Source: Desulfobacterales bacterium (lineage in GTDB: Bacteria > Desulfobacterota > Desulfobacteria > Desulfobacterales > JAFDCJ01). Taken from it: a stretch of 38,190 bases of DNA. Below, piece after piece: positions 17,436 to 24,265 of this stretch; within the stretch, counting starts at the first letter, position 1; each line of letters starts with the position of its first letter. Location of the stretch: contig JASJCE010000007.1 in the NCBI GenBank assembly GCA_030066155.1, forward strand, positions 1-38,190, written 5' to 3'. Position numbers and translations under genes: made by a program. Under the pieces are notes generated by a model. The model was not told where the DNA came from. It made no database searches and saw only the letters and a list, made by a program, of their open reading frames with translations.

Positions 17436-18725
17436 ATGGAAACCGTCAAATATTTTGGTGAAGTAAAAAATGTTGGCTACATCTCAACTCGCCTGGCGGG
17501 AACGGATGGGGTCTCCCTGGAAACCGCAAAATGGGCTCAGGTTTTCGAAGAAGTGGGCCTGAATTGTTTCTATTTTGCCGGTGAACTGGATCGACCGTCG
17601 GAGAAATCCTATTTTGCAGCAGAAGCCCATTTTACCCACCCTGAAATCAGAGACATCAGTGAAGACGTGTTTGGCGTCAGTGTACGGAAGCGGTCGACAA
17701 CCGAAAAGATCCATCAGATAACCCGCAAATTAAAGGACGATCTTTATCAGTTCATCGAAAGATTCGACCTTGATCTTCTGATTCCCCAAAATGCCTTGAC
17801 GATCCCCATGAATATTCCCCTTGGCCTTGCGATCACCCAGGTTATCATGGAAACCGGCATGCCGACAGTCGCTCACCACCACGACTTTTACTGGGAACGG
17901 GATCGGTTTATGACCAACGCCGTATGGGACTATCTGCATATGGGGTTTCCGCCGGATTTGCCCACCATCGATCATGTGACGATAAATTCGTTTGCAAAAC
18001 GCCAGTTGGCCCTTCGCAAAGGCGTTTCCGCAACCATGATGCCGAACATCATGGACTTTGAAAATCCTCCGCCTCCTCCGGATGATTATACGACGGATGT
18101 GCGCCAGGCCCTTGGCATCGGAGATGATGAATTGTTTATCCTCCAGCCGACACGGGTGGTGGCGCGCAAAGGAATTGAAATGGCGATCGAACTGGTGAGC
18201 CGGTTGGGCAAAAAAGCCAAACTGGTGATCTCGCATGCCTCCGGTGATGAAGGTTATGATTATCAAAATCGACTAAAAGAATATTCGGAATTTCTGAATG
18301 TGGACACGATATTCGTGGACGAGATCATCGATGAGGATAGGGGGCAGACTGAAGACGGTCGAAAGGTTTACACGCTGGGAGATGTCTATCCGTATTGCGA
18401 TCTCGTCACCTATCCCTCCACGTTCGAGGGCTTCGGCAATGCCTTTCTGGAGGCCGTCTATTTTCATAAACCGATCGTGGTGAATAAATATTCGATCTAC
18501 ACCCAGGACATAAAACCCAAAGGTTTTCGGGCCGTCGAGCTCGACGGTTATGTCACGCATGCCGCGGTGGCGGAGACAGAAAAGATATTAGAGGACGCTA
18601 AATTATGTCAGGAGATCGTTGATCACAACTATGAGGTCGGCAAGCAGTTTTTTTCGTTCTCTGTTCTCCGGGAAAGGCTAAAAGCCTACATTACGGACCA
18701 TATGCAGCTGAGGGCAAGGGCTTGA
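17436..18725 (+). CDS. GT4-type (GT-B fold) glycosyltransferase
   Basis: 429 residues, cytoplasmic or membrane-peripheral. The N-terminal half has an acceptor-domain opening (GYISTRLAGTDGVSLETAKW, residues 14-33). The C-terminal half carries the donor-sugar signatures: ILQPTRVVARKGIEMAIEL (R240, K245) and YPSTFEGFGNAFLEA with the E-x7-E pair at E331 and E339. The family moves a sugar from a nucleotide donor to a lipid, polysaccharide or small acceptor; neither donor nor acceptor can be named here. AAGGAG precedes the ATG. It lies in an apparent two-gene operon with the FAD oxidoreductase, an uncommon partner. It is followed by repeat words and the bracketed toxin-antitoxin pair. Confidence 0.85.
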   Translation: METVKYFGEVKNVGYISTRLAGTDGVSLETAKWAQVFEEVGLNCFYFAGELDRPSEKSYFAAEAHFTHPEIRDISEDVFGVSVRKRSTTEKIHQITRKLKDDLYQFIERFDLDLLIPQNALTIPMNIPLGLAITQVIMETGMPTVAHHHDFYWERDRFMTNAVWDYLHMGFPPDLPTIDHVTINSFAKRQLALRKGVSATMMPNIMDFENPPPPPDDYTTDVRQALGIGDDELFILQPTRVVARKGIEMAIELVSRLGKKAKLVISHASGDEGYDYQNRLKEYSEFLNVDTIFVDEIIDEDRGQTEDGRKVYTLGDVYPYCDLVTYPSTFEGFGNAFLEAVYFHKPIVVNKYSIYTQDIKPKGFRAVELDGYVTHAAVAETEKILEDAKLCQEIVDHNYEVGKQFFSFSVLRERLKAYITDHMQLRARA

Positions 18726-18815
18726 TGGGTTTGTAAACATTAATTGAGGAATTCAGGGATTAAGGGATTGAGGGATTGGGAGGCTGATAAATTGAGGAAT
18801 TGAGATATTAAAGGA
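18726..18815. repeat. Low-complexity repeat (GGGATTGAGG word)
   Basis: Degenerate words such as GGAATTCAGGGATTAAGGG run from about 18743 to 18811, between the glycosyltransferase and the left inverted repeat of the vapBC unit. No opposed arm of the same word is seen close by. Confidence 0.6.
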
Positions 18816-18852
18816 TGATATAGCCGCAAAAAGGCGCAAAAAACGCAAAAGT
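18816..18852. repeat. Left 37-bp inverted repeat of the vapBC unit
   Basis: Begins TGATATAGCCGCAAAAAGGC and ends CGCAAAAGT. It matches the reverse complement of 19772-19808 at 36 of 37 positions. The two enclose 993 bases, counting both repeats, and hold only the vapBC pair. A shorter relative of the same word lies at 23296-23320. Confidence 0.85.
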
Positions 18853-18930
18853 TGGTTTTCGCTATCAGTAATATCAATAAGTTACAAAGTCGAAATTCGA
18901 CAATTTTGACTTTTTACGAGACCGTCAATT

Positions 18931-19314
18931 TTAGGTCCACAAAATGGAAACCTCGTAGGCTTCCAGCCTGCGATCGTGGGTGACCAGGGTCAGGTCTTCA
19001 GAGACCGCCTGTGCGATCAGCATCCGATCGAAGGGATCACCGTGATGTGAAGGCAATGCTGCCGCCGCTTCAGCATGGGAAAAGGAAATGAGCAGCTTCT
19101 CAAAACCGCTGTTTTCAACCCCCGACTCAATGCTATCCGGAAGGTCAAGTCTGCCCAGGGATGCTTTAATAGCCGCTTCCCAGGCAGTCGCCGCGCTGAC
19201 AAACACCACATCGGCTTCGGCAATCGCCGATCTTGCCGGCTCCTGCAATAGTCGATCGTTAGCCCGCCACCAGAGGAAAACATGTGTGTCCAGGAGCAGT
19301 TTATTTATCCTCAT
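18931..19314 (-). CDS. vapC: PIN-domain toxin, VapC-like
   Basis: Probable ribonuclease toxin of a type II toxin-antitoxin pair. 127 residues begin MRINKLLLDTHVFLWW. Conserved acidic residues of the PIN active site are visible: D9, E46 (AATAWEAAIK), D93/D96 (HHGDPFDRMLIAQA) and D114 (TLVTHDRRL). I place the start at 19314 and not at the far upstream ATG (19470), because the PIN fold begins there and the upstream extension lies inside the antitoxin gene. The start overlaps the antitoxin's 3' end by 14 bases, the usual coupling. Minus strand, opposite to both neighbours. The cassette is enclosed by a 37-bp inverted repeat. Confidence 0.88.
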   Translation of the reverse strand: MRINKLLLDTHVFLWWRANDRLLQEPARSAIAEADVVFVSAATAWEAAIKASLGRLDLPDSIESGVENSGFEKLLISFSHAEAAAALPSHHGDPFDRMLIAQAVSEDLTLVTHDRRLEAYEVSILWT

Positions 19315-19558
19315 CAGCTTGTCCTTCGAACGGGGACTGAATATCATCCGGAAGCGGCGCATCAAAATCATCGGAGATGCGAATCTTGCCCTCCCAGCCT
19401 CCGGGTTTACGTTTGGCTTTCGGTTTCGGCAGCGGAACGAGTTTGGCAAGTGGTACGCCGGATTTGGCAATCAGGATTTCTTCACCTTTTGCTGCCCGGT
19501 CGATTAGATTCGACAGGCGTGTTTTTGCTTCGTATAGATTATAAATATATTCGGGCAT
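19301..19558 (-). CDS. vapB: Phd/YefM-type antitoxin, VapB-like
   Basis: 85 residues from MPEYIYNLYEAKTRLSNLID, the Phd/YefM DNA-binding opening, followed by GEEILIAKSGVPLAKLVPL; the acidic C-terminal tail (SDDFDAPLPDD) would wrap the toxin. Start at 19558 is favoured over the ATG at 19591 because GGAG lies about 8 bases ahead of it and the perfect operator palindrome (19573-19592) is then left upstream as expected for autoregulation. It is the first gene of the pair and overlaps vapC by 14 bases. Confidence 0.88.
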   Translation of the reverse strand: MPEYIYNLYEAKTRLSNLIDRAAKGEEILIAKSGVPLAKLVPLPKPKAKRKPGGWEGKIRISDDFDAPLPDDIQSPFEGQADEDK

Positions 19559-19572
19559 TGTGGATTCTCCAA

Positions 19573-19592
19573 ATTGGTCAACCTTGACCAAT
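19573..19592 (-). promoter_or_regulatory. Probable autoregulatory operator of vapBC
   Basis: ATTGGTCAA-CC-TTGACCAAT, two perfect 9-base half-sites with a 2-base spacer, 14 bases upstream of the antitoxin start. The position and symmetry fit binding by a dimeric Phd-type antitoxin. Confidence 0.7.
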
Positions 19593-19908
19593 CTTATGCG
19601 TTATTTTAAGATTTGTCAAGATACAGAGATCCAGGTTATTGATTTTTACTATATCCGCTGGATTCTCAGGGTGCGATCAATTTATAACCATAATATTGAT
19701 GAATTCGATAGAAGTCGGAAATTTCGAATTTGGATATCTGAAAAAGTTGAATGTATTGAGTGTGAAATTTGACTTTTGCGCTTTTTGCGCCTTTTTGCGG
19801 CTATATCAAGCATAGACAACTCTGAACGATGAACCCTGGTCGCCTCTGGCGCCGCCGGAGGCGGGTAAACCTTGAACCTGTGAACGCATACAAAGGAGGT
19901 ACTCAATC
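19593..19908. other. Intergenic region between vapB and carbonic anhydrase
   Basis: AT-rich, no gene. It contains the vapBC promoter side, the right 37-bp inverted repeat (19772-19808) and a short stretch of GAACC-type words (about 19820-19885). AAAGGAGGT at about 19893-19901 is a near-perfect ribosome-binding site for the carbonic anhydrase. Confidence 0.6.
19772..19808. repeat. Right 37-bp inverted repeat of the vapBC unit
   Basis: Begins ACTTTTGCGC and ends GGCTATATCA. It is the reverse complement of 18816-18852 with one mismatch. It lies about 100 bases before the carbonic anhydrase gene. Confidence 0.85.
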
Positions 19909-20763
19909 ATGAACTGCAATTACCATAAGATTACCGGATTTCACAAATCGCTCCCGGTCGCTATCACCATCTTATTGCTGATGCTCAGCCTCACCGTCCA
20001 GTTAGATGAAGCATATGCCATGCAGGAAACCTCACACCATGGACCGCACTGGGGCTATGAACCGGAAAATGGACCTGCCAGCTGGGGTAAACTCAATCGG
20101 GATTGGGCGCTGTGCGCCGATGGCAAAGCCCAATCCCCGATCGACTTTAGAGGCGCCCGGCAGAAAAAATCGGATGCAATGAAACTGGCGTTTCCGGCCG
20201 CCAATTTGAGAATTATACATCAAACCCACGTCCTGGACGCCATCGACAACGGCCATACGATCCAGATCAACTATGACAGCGGAGAGACATTTACGGTCGG
20301 CAACGAGACTTACGCACTGCGGCAGTATCACTTCCATTCCCCCAGCGAGCATACGGTGAAGGGGCGTCACTATCCCATGGAAATGCATCTCGTGCATCTC
20401 AGCCAAGACAAAAAGATCGCGGTGATCGGGGTGTTCATCGAAGAAGGGAGCCACAATACTGCGTTCGATGCTATCTGGTCCAATTTGCCCCACAAGACCG
20501 GCCAGGAAGTCCACATCGAAAACGTCCAGGTCGACATTGATGATATGCTGCCAAAAAACAAAACGACCTACCGCTATTCGGGTTCACTAACAACCCCGCC
20601 TTGCAGCGAGGCAGTCCGCTGGTTCGTGTATGCCGAACCCATCGAGCTGTCGAGGGATCAGATCAAGACCTTCCGAAGCATCTTCCACGGAAACAATCGA
20701 CCGATCCAACCGTTGAACAATCGACTACTGCATTTTGATAAGGTGGGGGAGACGAAAGAGTGA
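19909..20763 (+). CDS. Alpha-class carbonic anhydrase, periplasmic
   Basis: Zinc enzyme interconverting CO2 and bicarbonate. 284 residues. The signal peptide covers about residues 1-37 (hydrophobic SLPVAITILLLMLSLTVQL, then a cleavage site near EAYA). The mature enzyme shows all alpha-class marks: HWGYEPENGPASWG at about 47-60, AQSPIDF at 74-80, zinc ligands H141, H143 (QYHFHSPSEH) and H160 (EMHLVHL), and SGSLTTPPCSEAVRW near the C terminus. AAAGGAGGT lies 7 bases before the ATG. It is monocistronic, with repeats on both sides. A periplasmic role in CO2/bicarbonate balance next to acetate and dicarboxylate metabolism is plausible; the link is inference. Confidence 0.96.
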   Translation: MNCNYHKITGFHKSLPVAITILLLMLSLTVQLDEAYAMQETSHHGPHWGYEPENGPASWGKLNRDWALCADGKAQSPIDFRGARQKKSDAMKLAFPAANLRIIHQTHVLDAIDNGHTIQINYDSGETFTVGNETYALRQYHFHSPSEHTVKGRHYPMEMHLVHLSQDKKIAVIGVFIEEGSHNTAFDAIWSNLPHKTGQEVHIENVQVDIDDMLPKNKTTYRYSGSLTTPPCSEAVRWFVYAEPIELSRDQIKTFRSIFHGNNRPIQPLNNRLLHFDKVGETKE

Positions 20764-21420
20764 TTCAGGTTTCAGGCTAGATGAAGGTTTCAGTGTTCAG
20801 TGTTCAGGGCTTAAGGAATGACGAATGTCGATTAACGAATGTTGAATTAATGAATTCTATCGATTGAAAATAATAGTCAGAAGAGGGAACGAGTTGCGGG
20901 TGTCAGGGTTCAGGAGGGGCGGAGGTTTCAGGTTTCAGCCCGCCCTGGCGCGAAGATACACCTTTGATGTGGCCCATTTTATTAATAGGGAAGAATGCCG
21001 TATCTACATAGCAAATTTAAAACCAGGTCTGGGCCAGGGTGTTCAGGTTTCAGGAGGAACGGAGGGTTCAGAGGTTCTAAATTCAGCGTTATAGGTTCAA
21101 AGGTTCTAGTTTCCTAGTTATAGGTTTTAAGGAATAAAAGACAAAATTCCGGTTAACCCTGAACCGGGAACCTGGAACGGGGAACCTCAATAAGGTGTCA
21201 GGAGGGACGGAGGGTTCAGAGGTTCTGGGTTCTGGGCTAAAGATTAAGAGTCACGAGTTACAAGTGACGAGTTACGAGTTTCAGGTTACGGTTACGGGCT
21301 ACGGGTCACTGATTGCTCGTCACTCGTTACTATTCACTCGTCACTATTCACGGTTCGAGGTTCTGCTTTCTGGGTTCAGTCTGATCAAATAAAAAACTAT
21401 AGATTTTTTAAAGAAAAAGA
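20764..21420. repeat. Intergenic repeat region after carbonic anhydrase
   Basis: No gene is believed; open frames here translate repeat words. Dispersed segments at 20823-20906 and 20931-21053 match 10434-10517 and 10719-10842 in the same orientation. Further on are GGTTCAGAGGTTCTG words. A CACGAGTTACAAGTGACGAG arm at about 21249-21290 is answered by the opposed CTCGTCACTCGTTACTATTC words at about 21317-21350. Confidence 0.7.
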
Positions 21421-21580
21421 GGAATGGATTCTTATCTTAAAGAAAATAACTGGACAGGATCGACAGGATTGTTAAGATAATGCGGCCTTCGGCCGAAAGG
21501 CCCCTCGCCGCAGGCGAAAGTATTCCTGATAATCCTGTTAATCCTGTCTAAATAAAAATAATAAAAATCGAATCCATTCC
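21421..21580. repeat. 160-bp fold-back element, copy 1
   Basis: Perfect 11-bp ends GGAATGGATTC (21421-21431) and GAATCCATTCC (21570-21580). Inside is a second opposed pair, GACAGGATCGACAGGATT against AATCCTGTTAATCCTGTC. The centre has two small hairpins: GGCCTTCGGCC and CGCCGCAGGCG. A second copy lies at 27300-27458. No open frame; it has MITE-like or structured-RNA architecture. Confidence 0.85.
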
Positions 21581-21643
21581 ATAATTCTTCAATCTTCAAT
21601 CGTCATTCGCCATTCCAGGTAGTTTCACACGAGGAGTCACTTC

Positions 21644-23020
21644 ATGGGAAAAAAGGTTGCTATATACCGCGGGAGTTTTAATCCCCCGGGTCGCCGTCAC
21701 CGGCTGGTGGCTGAGAAGCTATGCCAGGAGTTTGATGACGTCATCGTTGCGCCATGGCACCGGCTGCCCGGAGAAACCATCAAATATGACGTCCCCCCGG
21801 TTTACCGTGCCACCATGATCGACCTCGCCTTTCAGAGCCTTCCAAAGGTGCGGATCGAGTTTCTGGATCTGGAGTCCGCCGAGTACACCCCGGCAAGAAA
21901 TATATTGGAGAAGATTACGTTTCATGGGGACATCTGGTTCATCCTCAGGCCGGATATGATAAAAGGCGGTGCCATGGGCGAGTCGAGGGTACACCGATCG
22001 CGAGACGAGCGTTTCTGGCAGGACCAGCAGTTTGTGATCGTACGTAAGGCCGGGGAAAAAATCGATCCCTCTGACCTGCCACCCCACCATCGGTTCCTCG
22101 ACATTGAAGAAGGCATGGACAGCGAGGAAATCCGGAGTCGAATCTTTCACAAGCAACCGATCAGCGACTGGATCGATCCCAAAGTCGAGGCTTACATCCG
22201 CCGACGTTCTTTATACACCGGTATGCCGCAGTCCCGAACGACCCGTTTCCGGATAGAAGAAGTGCGTCCCTTGATCGTTGCCGATGAGTGGAATAAAAAG
22301 TCGCAGGAGATGCGAAAAAAGCTCCCCAAGGAGAACACCGATGATCCGAATATCATTCTGGTTGTGGGGGGCGACGGCACCATGCTCCGGGCAATCCGGA
22401 AACTCTGGCGGAAACGGTTGCCCTTTTTTGGGATCAACACCGGCCACCTCGGCTTCTTGCTGAATTCCGGCCGGCCTCCCGATCTTGTGGGCCAATCGCT
22501 GATCGTCGAACAACTGTCCATGCTCCATGTCGAGACGCTGGGTCTGGACGGCGAGAAGAAGATTTCCCTTGCCTTCAATGAAGCCTGGGTAGAACGCGGA
22601 ACCGGTCAGACAGCATGGATCGAGGTCATGGTCGATGAGAGGCCCCGATTGAAAAGGATGGTGGCCGATGGCGCTTTGGTGTCAACGGCGGCCGGGTCTG
22701 CATCGTACGCCCGCGCCATGGGCGCAGCGCCCCTGCCGCTGAGCACACCGGCCCTTCTGTTAGTCGGGTCCAATGTATTATTCCCTGTTTTCTGGCAACC
22801 GGCAGTTTTGCCGCTCAATTCCAGGGTAGAGTTCCGGACCCTGGATCCTGTGAAGCGTCCTCTGAATGGTTTTGTGGATGGCGTGCCGCGGGGCAAGGTC
22901 TCGTGGATGGGTGTTAAAACCAGTAATATTGCCGCAGTGGAACTGGCCTTTGATACCAGCCACGATCCTGCCGAAAAGTTGGCCCGGATTCAGTTCCCCG
23001 CAACAGGCGATGCGGAATGA
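21644..23020 (+). CDS. Fusion of a NadD-like nucleotidyltransferase domain and an NAD kinase
   Basis: 458 residues, two enzymes of NAD(P) synthesis in one chain. Residues about 4-195 resemble NadD (nicotinate-nucleotide adenylyltransferase): VAIYRGSFNPPG at 5-16, a PARNILEKI stretch, and MDSEEIRSRI at 158-167 as the second signature. However, the HxGH catalytic motif reads GRRH (16-19): the first His and the Gly are gone. Residues about 205-450 are an NAD kinase with VVGGDGTMLRAI at 240-251, FFGINTGHLGFLL at 261-273 and VSTAAGSASYARAMG further on. The kinase half looks intact and should make NADP from NAD; the first half may be altered or inactive as a transferase. GAGGAG precedes the ATG. 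No other NAD gene is nearby. Confidence 0.85.
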   Translation: MGKKVAIYRGSFNPPGRRHRLVAEKLCQEFDDVIVAPWHRLPGETIKYDVPPVYRATMIDLAFQSLPKVRIEFLDLESAEYTPARNILEKITFHGDIWFILRPDMIKGGAMGESRVHRSRDERFWQDQQFVIVRKAGEKIDPSDLPPHHRFLDIEEGMDSEEIRSRIFHKQPISDWIDPKVEAYIRRRSLYTGMPQSRTTRFRIEEVRPLIVADEWNKKSQEMRKKLPKENTDDPNIILVVGGDGTMLRAIRKLWRKRLPFFGINTGHLGFLLNSGRPPDLVGQSLIVEQLSMLHVETLGLDGEKKISLAFNEAWVERGTGQTAWIEVMVDERPRLKRMVADGALVSTAAGSASYARAMGAAPLPLSTPALLLVGSNVLFPVFWQPAVLPLNSRVEFRTLDPVKRPLNGFVDGVPRGKVSWMGVKTSNIAAVELAFDTSHDPAEKLARIQFPATGDAE

Positions 23021-23112
23021 GTGGCAAAGGAAAGAAGGTAAGAGGCTAGGAAGGTGAGAAGGTGAGATAAAAACCGAATTCCCTATTCAATTTTAAAAAC
23101 GATCCAAGCTAA

Positions 23113-23270
23113 GGGTTCGCGAGAAAATTAATTCACAGATTTTAAGCGTTGAGGCGCCTGGCTGGCAAGGCGTGAAAGAGCAGGAATATCAAGCATATTC
23201 CGAGCTTTCACAACGCTGCCAGGCAGGATGCATCGGCGCTTAAAATGTGAAGTTATTTTTGAGCGAGCCC
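23113..23270. repeat. 158-bp long imperfect palindrome (fold-back element)
   Basis: The two halves pair over almost the full length. Outer parts GGGTTCGCGAG and GAGCGAGCCC pair, then TTCACAGATTTTAAGCG with CGCTTAAAATGTGAA, then GCCTGGCTGGCA with TGCCAGGC, and GAAAG with CTTTC. The tip is GGAATAT-CAAGC-ATATTCC. There is no open frame inside. The architecture is of a MITE or a large structured RNA. It lies between the NAD kinase fusion and the DUF4160/DUF2442 pair. Confidence 0.85.
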
Positions 23271-23295
23271 TAAAGTATTAAGCATATCATCAAAA

Positions 23296-23320
23296 TGATA
23301 TAGCCGCAAAAAGCACAAAG
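23296..23320. repeat. Third, shorter copy of the vapBC inverted-repeat word
   Basis: TGATATAGCCGCAAAAAG followed by CACAAAG; the first 18 bases equal the outer end of the vapBC inverted repeats at 18816 and (inverted) 19808. It lies ahead of the DUF4160/DUF2442 pair with no partner found downstream. Confidence 0.7.
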
Positions 23321-23470
23321 ATAGATTAAAATGGTCATGCCCAATATTTCCTCACTACCTTCTGCACTTATTTAAGAGATAAAATTTAGGATCAATCGAA
23401 ATTTTGTGCTATAGTGAGAATCATCTTATACTGGAGGAACGGCATATCTTGAAAGAAAATAGGTTATTGG

Positions 23471-23707
23471 ATGCCAACCATTCAAAATATTTCAGGCCCA
23501 TTTCGATTCTTCTTTTATAGTTTCGATTGCAACGAGCCGGTACATGTTCATGTGCGACGCGAAAATATGACCTGCAAATTTTGGCTTGAACCTATAGCTT
23601 TAAGTGAAAATCATGGATTCTCCAGTAGGGAATTGAACCGAATTCGTCGGATTATTCAGACAAACACGGAAAAAATCATTGAGGCTTGGTATGAACACTG
23701 TGGTTAA
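23471..23707 (+). CDS. DUF4160-family small protein
   Basis: 78 residues with the family pattern: an N-terminal PTIQNISGPFRFFFYSFD strand, then EPVHVHVRR (His-x-His) and a closing helix RRIIQTNTEKIIEAWYEHCG. Function is not established; members are commonly found beside DUF2442 genes and behave like accessory, toxin-antitoxin-like pairs (family knowledge). Its 3' end overlaps the next start by 17 bases. It is AT-richer than the core metabolic genes, in line with accessory origin. Confidence 0.85.
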   Translation: MPTIQNISGPFRFFFYSFDCNEPVHVHVRRENMTCKFWLEPIALSENHGFSSRELNRIRRIIQTNTEKIIEAWYEHCG

Positions 23708-23963
23708 TATAATTGAACCTCGCATTAAACACATCGAAGTAACTGAAGATACAATTACGGCTCATCTGATAGACGGTCGTGTTATCAGCGTCCCGCTAGC
23801 TTGGTCGTGGCGTTTGTCAGATGCAACCGTGGAACAACGGAATAAATGGGAACTTATCGGAGAAGGTCAAGGCGTGCACTGGCCTGATATCGACGAAGAC
23901 ATCAGCGCAAACGGAATGCTGACCGGGATCCCGTCGCGTCCTCCTCAGCGGGTTACAGTATAA
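23691..23963 (+). CDS. DUF2442-family small protein
   Basis: 90 residues from MNTVVNIIEPRIKHIEV, with the conserved GRVISVPLAWSWRL and, near the C terminus, GQGVHWPDIDEDISANGML. The ATG at 23691 is preferred to one four codons upstream because the domain starts at once. Overlaps the DUF4160 gene by 17 bases, so the pair is translationally coupled. DUF2442 proteins are small, probably nucleic-acid- or partner-binding; no activity is assigned. Confidence 0.88.
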   Translation: MNTVVNIIEPRIKHIEVTEDTITAHLIDGRVISVPLAWSWRLSDATVEQRNKWELIGEGQGVHWPDIDEDISANGMLTGIPSRPPQRVTV

Positions 23964-24265
23964 AATTGACTCGCTGGGAAACTCCGTAATCCGAATCATA
24001 CATTTCGGTTAGGGCAAGGCTGTTAAGATTCATTAATGAAAAGTATTAACAGATTTTCCACAGTATACCCCATCGTTTTCGATTCTGCACGTACGATATT
24101 AAAGATCGCCCACCCTTCAAAAAAAGAATTCCACTCACTCAAAATTCATAAATCGAATGATTTAAAAAAGTTGATTCTATTTCACATTTTTTCGATATCT
24201 GAGACCACAAGGACGAAGCCATAGCCCCTTCCACCGGCCTTCCTCATTCCCCCAGCAGGTGACCG
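23964..24265. other. Intergenic region between convergent genes, nothing recognised
   Basis: AT-rich 302 bases between the DUF2442 stop and the 3' end of the minus-strand NAD(P)-binding protein. A 62-codon open frame at 24036-24224 has no recognisable protein features and no ribosome-binding site; not called. No clear terminator hairpin seen. Confidence 0.5.

Larger units (their letters stand above)
23021..23470. other. Intergenic region with fold-back element and a vapBC-type repeat fragment
   Basis: No gene in 450 bases. It holds the 158-bp palindromic element (23113-23270) and a shorter relative of the vapBC inverted repeat (23296-23320). The last 130 bases before the DUF4160 gene are AT-rich and presumably hold its promoter; I see no clear consensus. 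Confidence 0.65.

Noticed and set aside
19314-19470. N-terminal extension of the VapC toxin to an ATG at 19470
   Set aside because: The extra 52 residues lie inside the antitoxin gene in another frame and precede the PIN fold; the start at 19314 fits the overlap typical of these pairs.
20864-21094. 76-codon open frame and similar ones at 80-274, 10858-11046 and 21195-21392
   Set aside because: They translate repeat words or dispersed repeat copies, and lack conserved protein character.
24036-24224. 62-codon plus-strand open frame between convergent genes
   Set aside because: No ribosome-binding site, no recognisable domain, AT-rich spacer composition.
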